Source of the DNA: Flavobacteriaceae bacterium
GTDB taxonomy: Bacteria; Bacteroidota; Bacteroidia; Flavobacteriales; Weeksellaceae
NCBI GenBank assembly: GCA_031276535.1
Contig: JAISMV010000044.1
Location: 1 to 39,133 of the forward strand
DNA length: 39,133 nucleotides
Direction of reading: 5' to 3'
Positions 8,308-16,554 of this stretch are shown in pieces. The notes under the pieces are model-generated. The model worked only from the letters and a program-made list of their open reading frames with translations, was not told the origin of the DNA and searched no databases. The position numbers and the translations under genes are program-made. Numbering within the stretch: the stretch's first letter is position 1; every line of letters starts with the position of its first letter.

Positions 8308-9441
8308 ATGACAAAAAACGATACCAATAAACCTGCCTCTACTTACTATGAAAATATTGCACAACAAGGATATTCCAGAAGGGATTTCTTAAAGTTTGTC
8401 GCTTTCATAGGAGCCTACATGGGAGTACAAAGTACCGCTCTGGGACAGATTGTAAAAGCTTTGGAAACCACTCCGAGACTTCCGGTGATCTGGGAGCACT
8501 TTCAGGAATGTACTTGTTGCAGTGAATCCTTTATACGTTCGGATCACCCTATTGTAGCCGATATCATACTGGACAAGATCTCTCTGGATTATACTCTGAC
8601 CCTGATGGCAGCTTCCGGACACCAGGCCGAAGCCGCAAAACATGCCACCATGGAAAAATACAAAGGAAATTACATCCTCTGTGTAGAAGGTTCCGTGCCA
8701 CTGGGCGACGATGGAAATTATTGCTGTATAGCAGGAAAAAGCGCCATTGACATATTAAAAGAATCCGCGGCAGGAGCCAAAGCCATTATTGCTTGGGGAA
8801 CCTGTGCCACTTCCGGCTGTGTACAAGCAGCCAAACCCAATCCTACCGGGGCCGTTCCCATTGAAAAAATCATTACGGATAAACCCATTATCAACGTTCC
8901 CGGCTGTCCTCCTATCGGAGAGGTCATGGCAGGAGTTATCGTACATCTGATAGCCTTCGGAAAACTTCCGGAACTGGACAGATTTGGAAGACCCAAAGCT
9001 TTCTATTCAAAAAGAGTGCACGACAGTTGCTACAGAAGACCTTATTTTGATGCCGGTTTATTTGCCGAAAGTTTTGACGATGAAAATGCCAAAAAAGGAT
9101 ACTGCCTGTATAAAGTAGGATGTAAAGGACCCAGCACCTATAACGCCTGCGGTAACATGAGATGGAACGGAGGCGTAAGCTATCCCATCCAGTCCGGACA
9201 CGGTTGTATCGGTTGCAGCGCCAATAATTTCTGGGATGCCACAGACAGTTTTTATTCAAGAGATCTAACCATTGGAGGAGACATAGAAGCCAATGCGGAT
9301 AAAATAGGAATGGTCGCTCTAGGAGCCGTAGCAGCAGGAGTAGGTATTCATGCCCTTGCTTCCAACATCTCAAAAAGAAAAGACCTGACCCGAAGAATAG
9401 AAAAAGGAATGGAAAATGAAAAACAAATTAAAGAAGACTAA
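8308..9441 (+). CDS. hyaA: [NiFe] hydrogenase small subunit, oxygen-tolerant type
   Basis: The electron-transfer subunit of a membrane-bound uptake hydrogenase, 377 residues. A Tat signal with SRRDFLKF (23-30) directs export of the folded enzyme, so it acts on the periplasmic face. The proximal-cluster ligands are C68, C70, C71, C166, C171 and C200. Subtracting 51 gives 17, 19, 20, 115, 120 and 149, exactly the six cysteines of the [4Fe-3S] cluster in oxygen-tolerant enzymes such as E. coli Hyd-1. The distal [4Fe-4S] ligands are H238, C241, C266 and C272; the medial [3Fe-4S] ligands are C281, C300 and C303. A C-terminal hydrophobic helix (about 333-352) anchors it next to the cytochrome b. 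Extra cysteines at 125, 139 and 140 are not among the usual ligands. It is first in its operon. Confidence 0.95.
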   Translation: MTKNDTNKPASTYYENIAQQGYSRRDFLKFVAFIGAYMGVQSTALGQIVKALETTPRLPVIWEHFQECTCCSESFIRSDHPIVADIILDKISLDYTLTLMAASGHQAEAAKHATMEKYKGNYILCVEGSVPLGDDGNYCCIAGKSAIDILKESAAGAKAIIAWGTCATSGCVQAAKPNPTGAVPIEKIITDKPIINVPGCPPIGEVMAGVIVHLIAFGKLPELDRFGRPKAFYSKRVHDSCYRRPYFDAGLFAESFDDENAKKGYCLYKVGCKGPSTYNACGNMRWNGGVSYPIQSGHGCIGCSANNFWDATDSFYSRDLTIGGDIEANADKIGMVALGAVAAGVGIHALASNISKRKDLTRRIEKGMENEKQIKED

Positions 9442-9460
9442 CTCTAAAAAATAGTAAAAA

Positions 9461-11197
9461 ATGGCTGAAAGAATAGTTGTCGATCCAATCACAAGAATTG
9501 AAGGACACTTACGAGCTGAAGTAGAAATCACTGACGGAACTATAAAAGATGCCTTTTTATCGGCTACCATGGTAAGAGGCTTGGAAAATATTGTCAAGGG
9601 AAGAAATCCCAAAGACGTTTGGGCTTTTGTACAAAGAACCTGTGGTGTCTGTACCACTACACACGCCATTGCTTCCGTCCGCGCCGTAGAAGACGCCCTT
9701 AATATCGCCATCCCTCCCAATGCGGAAATGGTGCGGAATATTATGTTGGGAGCCTTATATCTGCACGACCACGTAGTACACTTCTACCACCTTCACGCTT
9801 TCGATTGGGTGGATGTGGTAAACGGACTAAACGCCGATCCCGTAAAAACTTCCCAGTTGGCACAATCCATTTCCAATTGGCCTAAAAGTTCTCCGGGATA
9901 TTTCTCCGACTTGCAAAAAAGACTGAAAAAATTCGTAGGTAGCGGTCAGTTGGGAATTTTTGCCAACGGTTACTGGGGACACCCTGCCATGAAACTTCCT
10001 CCGGAAGCCAACCTGATGGCTACCGCCCACTATCTGGAAGCCTTGGAATGGCAAAAAGAAATAGTGAAAATTCATGCCATTTTCGGAGGAAAGAATCCGC
10101 ATCCTAATTTTTTGGTAGGAGGAATGGCTTGCGCTATCAATGTTGACGATGCCAGCGGATTAAATGCCGAACGATTAGCCTTAGTCAAAAAACTGCTGGA
10201 TCAGGGAAAAGAATTCGTAGAACAAGTATACATTCCCGATGTACTGGCAGTTGCGAGTTTTTATAAAGATTGGGGAGCTATAGGCGGATTCCATAACTTT
10301 ATGGCTTTCGGCGATTTCCCTATGGCAGGATATGCCAATACGGATATGAGCACCTTTAAATTCCCTTCAGGAGTGATCCTTAATAAAGATTTATCCAAAG
10401 TTCATAATCCGGAACTTCAGGACTTAAAAACCATAGAAGAATATATAAATAACTCCTGGTATGATTATTCAGGAGACGGAAATAAAGGAAAACAACCTTG
10501 GAGCGGAGAAACCAAGATCAATTATTCAGGACCTAAACCTCCTTACGAACAATTGGACGTTACCCAAAAATACAGCTTTATCAAAACCCCAAGATGGAAA
10601 GGACTGCCTATGGAAGTAGGTCCGCTCGCTCGTATGCTGGTCGGATATGCTTCCGGAAGACCGGAATATAAAGAAATTATAGATTCTACTCTTTCCAAAC
10701 TGGAAATTCCTGCTGAGGCTTTGTTTTCCACTCTGGGAAGAACCGCCGCAAGAGCTCTGGAAAGCCAGTTGGTAGCCGACTGGAACATGGAATTCTATGA
10801 TAAACTGATTTCCAACATTAAAAACGGCGACGACAGAATGGCTAATATGGAAAAATGGGAAACCTCCACTTGGGATCCCGAATCCAAAGGAGTCGGACTG
10901 GTAGAAGCGCCGAGAGGAGGACTGAGTCATTGGATTGTAATTAAAGACGGAAAGACGGAAAATTATCAGCAAATAGTTCCTTCCACTTGGAATGCTTCTC
11001 CAAGAGACCCAAAAGGACAACGGTCTCCTTATGAAAGCGCACTGATCAATACTCCGGTGGCAGATCCGAAATTACCTCTGGAAATCATCCGGACGATCCA
11101 CTCTTTTGACCCGTGCATTGCTTGTGCCGTTCACTTGTATGATGAAAACGGAGACATTATCAGAGAAATTCACGATTTATCCGTTTGTTCCGTATAA
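9461..11197 (+). CDS. hyaB: [NiFe] hydrogenase large subunit
   Basis: The catalytic subunit that splits H2 at the Ni-Fe centre, 578 residues. The four nickel ligands are visible: C61 and C64 in RTCGVCTTTHA, and C552 and C555 in DPCIACAVH. H558 is the expected cleavage point. The remaining 20 residues, starting LYDENG, form the C-terminal extension removed by a maturation protease, here probably the HyaD-like product encoded downstream. The extension is somewhat longer than the 15 residues I recall for E. coli HyaB. The subunit lacks a signal of its own and would be carried through the Tat system by the small subunit. It starts 19 nt after hyaA. Similarity to the E. coli Hyd-1 large subunit runs along the whole length (for example FVGSGQLGIFANGYWGHPAM near residues 160-180). 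Confidence 0.96.
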   Translation: MAERIVVDPITRIEGHLRAEVEITDGTIKDAFLSATMVRGLENIVKGRNPKDVWAFVQRTCGVCTTTHAIASVRAVEDALNIAIPPNAEMVRNIMLGALYLHDHVVHFYHLHAFDWVDVVNGLNADPVKTSQLAQSISNWPKSSPGYFSDLQKRLKKFVGSGQLGIFANGYWGHPAMKLPPEANLMATAHYLEALEWQKEIVKIHAIFGGKNPHPNFLVGGMACAINVDDASGLNAERLALVKKLLDQGKEFVEQVYIPDVLAVASFYKDWGAIGGFHNFMAFGDFPMAGYANTDMSTFKFPSGVILNKDLSKVHNPELQDLKTIEEYINNSWYDYSGDGNKGKQPWSGETKINYSGPKPPYEQLDVTQKYSFIKTPRWKGLPMEVGPLARMLVGYASGRPEYKEIIDSTLSKLEIPAEALFSTLGRTAARALESQLVADWNMEFYDKLISNIKNGDDRMANMEKWETSTWDPESKGVGLVEAPRGGLSHWIVIKDGKTENYQQIVPSTWNASPRDPKGQRSPYESALINTPVADPKLPLEIIRTIHSFDPCIACAVHLYDENGDIIREIHDLSVCSV

Positions 11198-11212
11198 TTA
11201 AAAAAAATTATT

Positions 11213-11962
11213 ATGCCAGCTCTATCAACCAAAAATTATAAACGAGCCTACATATGGCAGTTGCCGGTACGTTTTTTCCACTGGATCAATGCCTGGTCTA
11301 TTTTCTTTTTAATTGTTACAGGTTTTATCATCGCTTATCCTCCTGCTATTTTAATCAGGGGAGAGGCTTCCGATATATTCCTTCTGGGGTACGTCCGAAT
11401 GATTCATTTTATTTGTGCCTATGCAATGATAGCCGTAATGATTTGGAGGATCTATTGGGCTTTTGCAGGAAATAAATTCGAAAACTGGAAAGTATTTTTC
11501 CCTTTAGATAAAAAAGGATTCAATAAGATGTGGCACGTGGTAAAGTACGATATTTTTTTACAGAACGAAAAAGAATACGACTTCAAAAACATCAGCGTGG
11601 GACACAACAGTGTAGCCGCTTTTTCTTATCTTATCATGTTTTTTCTGGCTTTGGTTATGATCGGCACCGGCTTTGCCATGTATGCCCCTACCTCATCCTG
11701 GTTTTTTCCTAAAATGTTCGAGTGGGTCAACGTACTTTTCGGTGGAGATGAACTTAAAATAAGAATGGTGCATCATGTAACCATGTGGTTTTTCATACTA
11801 TTCATTGTCATTCACGTATATCTGGTTTTCTTCCACGACTGGCTGGAAGGACGCGGAGAAACTTCCGCCATGGTAAGCGGTTATAAATTCGTACGGGCAG
11901 AAAGGATTGAAGGAGAGTTGGCAGAAGAAATTTTTGAAATCGAACAATCCGAAGAAGAATAA
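11213..11962 (+). CDS. hyaC: Hydrogenase b-type cytochrome subunit
   Basis: A 249-residue di-heme cytochrome b that anchors the hydrogenase and passes electrons to the quinone pool. It has about four transmembrane helices. Candidate heme-ligand histidines are H23 (RFFHW), H65 (MIHF), H187 or H188 (MVHHVTMW) and H201 (VIHVYL). The acidic C-terminal tail (about 229-249) is cytoplasmic-looking. It starts 15 nt after hyaB. Its presence indicates a membrane-bound, H2-oxidising (uptake) enzyme. It is about 15 residues longer than E. coli HyaC because of the tail. Confidence 0.93.
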   Translation: MPALSTKNYKRAYIWQLPVRFFHWINAWSIFFLIVTGFIIAYPPAILIRGEASDIFLLGYVRMIHFICAYAMIAVMIWRIYWAFAGNKFENWKVFFPLDKKGFNKMWHVVKYDIFLQNEKEYDFKNISVGHNSVAAFSYLIMFFLALVMIGTGFAMYAPTSSWFFPKMFEWVNVLFGGDELKIRMVHHVTMWFFILFIVIHVYLVFFHDWLEGRGETSAMVSGYKFVRAERIEGELAEEIFEIEQSEEE

Positions 11963-12054
11963 GGAGTTTTACCCTAAATACTATTTTATCTTAAATACGA
12001 TATACTTTTTCGAAAGGTAGTAACGTTATGATAATAATAATTTAAAAACAATAA

Positions 12055-12588
12055 TTGAAGCCCGACAAAAAACAAATATTTACCTATCACACAGATAGTT
12101 TTTATTCAACAGGCAACACTATTCTTATTCTCGGAATCGGTAACTATCTGATGGGAGACGAAGGAGTAGGCGTACATTTCATTCGCAATTTAGATGTTTC
12201 CCTGTTTCCCGAAAATATCAGTTTTATCGATGGCGGAACCGGCGGATTTACTCTGATTCCCTATATCGAAAGCCATAAAACCGTAATTCTGGTAGATGCC
12301 ACAATGGACGGAAAAGAAACGGGAACCATCAGCCTTCTGAAACCTAAATTTTCCAAAGATTTCCCCCTCTCTCTCAGCGGACATAACTTTGGGCTGAAAG
12401 ATATGGTGGAAATTCTGACCATGATGGATAAAATGCCTGAAATTTATCTTTTCACCATTACTATTGAGAAAATGACCCCTATGGAACTGGAGTTGTCTCC
12501 TAAAGTAAAAGAAGCCATTCCTCTCGTGACGGAGAAAGTTTTGGATTTAGTGAAAAAAATTAATACTCGGAAAATTAATTTCGTATAA
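12055..12588 (+). CDS. hyaD: Hydrogenase maturation endopeptidase, TTG start
   Basis: A nickel-dependent protease that trims the large subunit after nickel insertion, 177 residues. The core LILGIGNYLMGDEGVGVHF is typical. The three metal ligands by family comparison are E36, D81 and H110. The start has to be a TTG: a stop codon (12052-12054) directly precedes it in frame, and no ATG or GTG occurs before the conserved core, whose only ATG at 12151 would remove the essential N-terminal strand. It lies 92 nt after hyaC, in the position it has in hyaABCD operons. E. coli HyaD is somewhat longer (about 195). Confidence 0.9.
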   Translation: MKPDKKQIFTYHTDSFYSTGNTILILGIGNYLMGDEGVGVHFIRNLDVSLFPENISFIDGGTGGFTLIPYIESHKTVILVDATMDGKETGTISLLKPKFSKDFPLSLSGHNFGLKDMVEILTMMDKMPEIYLFTITIEKMTPMELELSPKVKEAIPLVTEKVLDLVKKINTRKINFV

Positions 12589-12641
12589 AATTATAGTAGA
12601 GAACATACCATTTTAATACTAAACAAAAAAAATACATCACC

Positions 12642-13430
12642 ATGAATAATCATGAAATAGACTACCGAATTGAAGGAGAAGAAATGCAGTATGTGGAAAT
12701 CGAATTAGACCCGCAAGAAACGGTAATTGCCGAACCCGGAGCTTTTATGATGATGGAAAGCGATATTCAGATGCAGACACTTTTCGGAGACGGAAGCAAT
12801 TCTTCCAACGGTTTGCTGGGCAAATTAATGAACGCGGGTAAACGTTTGCTGGTAGGTGAAAATCTGTTTATGACCGCCTTTACAAACACAGGGCAGGGGA
12901 AAAAACATGTTTCTTTTGCATCGCCGTATCCCGGAAAAATCATTCCGCTGGATCTATACCGAATAGGCGGAAAGATTATTTGCCAGAAAGATGCTTTTCT
13001 TTGTGCCGCCAGAGGAGTAAGTATTGGCATAGAATTTCAAAAACGCTTGGGAACCGGACTTTTTGGAGGAGAAGGGTTCATTATGGAGAAAATAGAAGGC
13101 GACGGTATGGCTTTCATGCATGCCGGAGGACATGTAACAGAACGTGAATTACGAGAAGGAGAAACCCTGAAAATCGATACCGGGTGTATTGTAGGATTTA
13201 CCGGAAATACAACCTATGACATTCAATTTGTAGGAGGTATTAAAAACACGATTTTCGGAGGAGAAGGTATATTCTTTGCAACCTTAACCGGGCCCGGCAG
13301 AGTATGGATCCAAACATTACCAATCAGCCGGCTTGCCGGAAGAATACTAAGATACGCAACCATAAACCGTAAGGAAGAAGGCAGTATTCTGGGGAAATTT
13401 GGAAATCTGCTGGACGGAGACGGATTTTAG
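12642..13430 (+). CDS. AIM24 / TIGR00266 family protein
   Basis: A 262-residue protein of the TIGR00266/AIM24 family, a beta-helix-like fold of unknown biochemical role in bacteria. Supporting stretches are EMQYVEIELDPQETVIAEPG (about 15-35), the many glycine-rich turns, and the C-terminal TLTGPGRVWIQTLPISRLA. There is no signal peptide or membrane segment. It lies between hyaD and hypF, 53 nt after the former and 29 nt before the latter, all on one strand, so it is probably transcribed with them. The family is not an established hydrogenase factor. A role in assembly, membrane association or stress protection would be speculation. The family call is fairly secure; function is open. Confidence 0.82.
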   Translation: MNNHEIDYRIEGEEMQYVEIELDPQETVIAEPGAFMMMESDIQMQTLFGDGSNSSNGLLGKLMNAGKRLLVGENLFMTAFTNTGQGKKHVSFASPYPGKIIPLDLYRIGGKIICQKDAFLCAARGVSIGIEFQKRLGTGLFGGEGFIMEKIEGDGMAFMHAGGHVTERELREGETLKIDTGCIVGFTGNTTYDIQFVGGIKNTIFGGEGIFFATLTGPGRVWIQTLPISRLAGRILRYATINRKEEGSILGKFGNLLDGDGF

Positions 13431-13459
13431 TAATTTTTTTTATTATGAACTGAAATACG

Positions 13460-15772
13460 TTGAATATCATCCCTCTTCAAACCTATCAGATAACCGTCTT
13501 CGGGCGGGTACAAGGCGTAGGATTTCGTCCCTTTATCTTTAATTTAGCCGTAAATTCAGGACTGAAAGGCTTTGTTTTCAATGATGGAAAAGGCGTAGTT
13601 ATCATTATTCAGGCGAAAGAAGACGAACAGGTTGAAGAATTCACGCGTCTGATCAATCTGCTAAAACCCGGAAGTGCGGAAATCGTATCTTTAACCGTTA
13701 CCAAAATCAATTCTGAAGAAATCTTTGAAACTTTTTTTATCAAGCCTACGCCGGAAAATACTTCCATAGACCTTCCCCTTACCCCCGATTTTTCTATCTG
13801 CCCCGACTGTGAAAAAGAAATGTCGGATCCGAACAACCGCCGGTATTTTTACCCTTTCACCGGATGTACCCGCTGTGGCCCCCGATATGCCATAACCCAA
13901 AAATTCCCTTTTGAACGCAAAAATACAAGCATTGGTCAATTTGAGATGTGTCCGAATTGTCTGCACGAGTATCAAACGCCTCAAAATATTCGGTTTCATT
14001 CACAGACCCACACCTGCCCCGATTGTGGAGTTAAAACCCGACTGACGGATGCAGACGGAAATATTTTGTCGGAAGACCATCGGGAAATTTTCACCCTGCT
14101 GTCGGAAAAATTAAAACAAGGGGAAATCGCTGCTGTAAAAAACACATCGGGCTATCTGCTTCTTTGCGATGCTACGAATGCGGAAACCGTCAGAAAGCTC
14201 AGAGAAAGAAAAAAACGTCCGACCAAACCGTTTGCCGTTATGTTTCCTACCTTGGAAAAAATGGGAGAATATCTCCGGGTGGAAGATTTTCATGTTAAGG
14301 AATTTCTATCGCCCGAAGCGCCTATCAATATTATTAAGATCAGAGATCCTAAAGATCTGGCCATAGCAGAAATTTCTCCCGGCATGGAAACCATCGGGGC
14401 GATGTTTCCTTATACCGGAATGTTGAAACTCATTGCGTATACTTTTACTCAGCCCTTGATTGCTACAAGTGCCAATATACACGGCTCTCCGGTTTGCTCC
14501 ACGGAAAAGGAAGCCGTCGGAAATTTAAAATCCATCGCGGACTTTTTTATCCATCACACGCTGGAGATCGTTCACCCGCAAGACGACAGCATAATTAAAT
14601 TCAGCGAAAAACACCATCAGAAAATCATCCTGAGAAGGGCGAGAGGATATGCGCCCAATATGTTTTTTGTGGACGAATTAGAGAAAAAAAATTCGGAAGG
14701 AAAAAAAATCTTATGTCTGGGCGCCGATCTAAAAAATACTTTTACCGCTGTACCAAACAACCACTGTTATCTCAGCGAATACATCGGTGATATAGCCCAC
14801 TACGACACCTGTCTCCGCTTTGAAAAAACAATTCGGTCATATCAGAAAATTTTTTCTTTTACACCGGAAATTATCGTTTCAGACAAGCATCCTCTCTATG
14901 AAAATTCCACTATTATCCAGCAGTTGACGAAGGAAAATCCGGAAATTGAAAAGTATGAAGTTCAGCACCACGAGGCGCATTTTTCCGCCATTCTGGGAGA
15001 ACATCGTCTTTGGGAAAGTTCCGAGCCTGTTTTAGGGGTAATATGGGATGGCATGGGTTTTGCTTCGGAAAAGGAAATTTGGGGAGGTGAATTTTTTCTC
15101 TATGAAAATAAATCTTTCCGCCATGTGGCACAACTGGAAGAATTTTCCTGGATCTTAGGAGATACGATGTCCCGAACGCCTAAGATCTCCGCTTTGTCCA
15201 TCAGTGAAAACGATGAATATTTCAAGCCTTTCTTCAATGAGAATGAATGGAAAATTTATACCCGAATGATTGAGCAGGGAACAGTAAAAACTTCATCTAT
15301 GGGGAGGCTGTTCGATGCCGTAAGTTTTATTTTAGGCTTTCATCAACCGGTATACTTCGAGGGGGAAGCTTCCCTATATGTAGAGAAATTAGCGGTAAAA
15401 ACTTATGAAGCCGAGCCTTTTGAACTTGTGGACTATCTTGAAAACGAAAATGGTATTCAAAAAATTCCGACACAAAAACTATTAAAAAAAATCAGGGAAG
15501 AAATCCGTCTTCAGCCTACGGAAATCATTGCTATGAACTTTCATTATACCCTGATCAAGAGTATTGAAAAAATTGCAAAAAAATTGCAGGTACGTTCCAT
15601 TGCGTTCAGCGGAGGTGTTTGGCAGAATTCTGTTTTGATAGATTGTGCAATTCGGATTTTAAAACCGGAATATAAACTTTATTTCCACGAAAAAATTTCT
15701 CCTAACGATGAGAATATTTCTTTCGGACAATTGAATTATTATTTAAATTTAAACACAAAAACATCTCAATAA
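13460..15772 (+). CDS. hypF: Carbamoyltransferase HypF, TTG start
   Basis: Makes the cyanide ligands of the Ni-Fe centre from carbamoyl phosphate, working with HypE. The 770 residues hold all expected domains: an acylphosphatase domain (about 8-95, with FGRVQGVGFRPF), two zinc-finger-like CxxC pairs followed by two more (from about 113 to 190), a YrdC-like domain (about 205-385), and a Kae1-like domain (about 410-765) with the metal-binding motif VQHHEAHFSA. The start is TTG at 13460, because a stop codon lies three codons upstream in frame and the acylphosphatase domain begins immediately. Its stop codon is directly followed by the ATG of the FKBP gene, indicating coupled translation. E. coli HypF has 750 residues. 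Confidence 0.93.
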   Translation: MNIIPLQTYQITVFGRVQGVGFRPFIFNLAVNSGLKGFVFNDGKGVVIIIQAKEDEQVEEFTRLINLLKPGSAEIVSLTVTKINSEEIFETFFIKPTPENTSIDLPLTPDFSICPDCEKEMSDPNNRRYFYPFTGCTRCGPRYAITQKFPFERKNTSIGQFEMCPNCLHEYQTPQNIRFHSQTHTCPDCGVKTRLTDADGNILSEDHREIFTLLSEKLKQGEIAAVKNTSGYLLLCDATNAETVRKLRERKKRPTKPFAVMFPTLEKMGEYLRVEDFHVKEFLSPEAPINIIKIRDPKDLAIAEISPGMETIGAMFPYTGMLKLIAYTFTQPLIATSANIHGSPVCSTEKEAVGNLKSIADFFIHHTLEIVHPQDDSIIKFSEKHHQKIILRRARGYAPNMFFVDELEKKNSEGKKILCLGADLKNTFTAVPNNHCYLSEYIGDIAHYDTCLRFEKTIRSYQKIFSFTPEIIVSDKHPLYENSTIIQQLTKENPEIEKYEVQHHEAHFSAILGEHRLWESSEPVLGVIWDGMGFASEKEIWGGEFFLYENKSFRHVAQLEEFSWILGDTMSRTPKISALSISENDEYFKPFFNENEWKIYTRMIEQGTVKTSSMGRLFDAVSFILGFHQPVYFEGEASLYVEKLAVKTYEAEPFELVDYLENENGIQKIPTQKLLKKIREEIRLQPTEIIAMNFHYTLIKSIEKIAKKLQVRSIAFSGGVWQNSVLIDCAIRILKPEYKLYFHEKISPNDENISFGQLNYYLNLNTKTSQ

Positions 15773-16402
15773 ATGGATATTTCAGAATTGCTTTTGGGAA
15801 TCGAAAAAACAGATGAAGAGGATAAAATTTCCTATTCGGCAGGGGTAATTATGGCTTTGAGCCTTAAAGACATTGGTTTTGAGGAAGTGAATTATGCTGA
15901 TTTCACCGAGGGAGTAAAATCGGTTTTTCAAAATTCCTATCCGAAAATTTCCCAAAAAAAAGCTATCGATATTTTTAACAACTATGTGACCCTTTTGCGG
16001 GAAGAAATCAAAGTAAAAAATAAAGAAGAAGGACAAAAATTCCTTGAAGAAAATGCACGGAGAAAAGAAGTGGTTTCTCTTCCCAGCGGGTTACAATATG
16101 AAATTCTAATCGACGGAACAGGAAAAATACCTGCTATTCACGATACGGTAACCATCATATATGAAGGAGCATTACTCAACAACCGTATATTCGATTCTAC
16201 CAAAGATGACGGTCCCCGACAGTTTAAACTTATGGATATGATTCCGGGCTGGCAGGAAGCATTACTACGTATGCCTTCAGGTTCCCGATGGAAGATATTC
16301 ATCCCTCCTCACCTGGCTTACGGGGAAGCGGGCGCTCCTCCTGTAGTTCAGCCTAATTCAACTCTGCAATTCACGGTCGAACTGATAAAAACTGAGGAAT
16401 AA
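15773..16402 (+). CDS. FKBP-type peptidyl-prolyl cis-trans isomerase
   Basis: A 209-residue protein with an N-terminal helical dimerisation region (about 1-95) like FkpA/FklB, and a C-terminal FKBP domain (about 98-208). The FKBP part shows the family pattern: DTVTIIYEGALLNNRIFDST, then IPGWQEALLRMPSGSRWKIF, then PHLAYGEAG. No signal peptide is present, so it should be cytoplasmic, unlike most FkpA-type enzymes. The ATG follows the hypF stop with no spacer. E. coli uses the FKBP protein SlyD in nickel delivery to hydrogenase, but this protein lacks SlyD's histidine- and cysteine-rich metal-binding tail. A folding role for hydrogenase parts is inference from location. Confidence 0.9.
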   Translation: MDISELLLGIEKTDEEDKISYSAGVIMALSLKDIGFEEVNYADFTEGVKSVFQNSYPKISQKKAIDIFNNYVTLLREEIKVKNKEEGQKFLEENARRKEVVSLPSGLQYEILIDGTGKIPAIHDTVTIIYEGALLNNRIFDSTKDDGPRQFKLMDMIPGWQEALLRMPSGSRWKIFIPPHLAYGEAGAPPVVQPNSTLQFTVELIKTEE

Positions 16403-16554
16403 ATGTTTTTTTAGTAATAATGTACTATATTGCAACAAATTGATGAATACTCAGATATACTATATTATAAAGGTGTAATTATAAGTAATTATAACACAAC
16501 TTATTGTATGCGTATTATTATTTGTTTTTCAATTTTTACCGAAGAAAATTCAAA

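Noticed and set aside
16504-16554. Upstream TTG start extending HypD by 17 residues
   Set aside because: The added residues are mostly Tyr and Phe and unlike any HypD N-terminus; the ATG at 16555 gives the family start.
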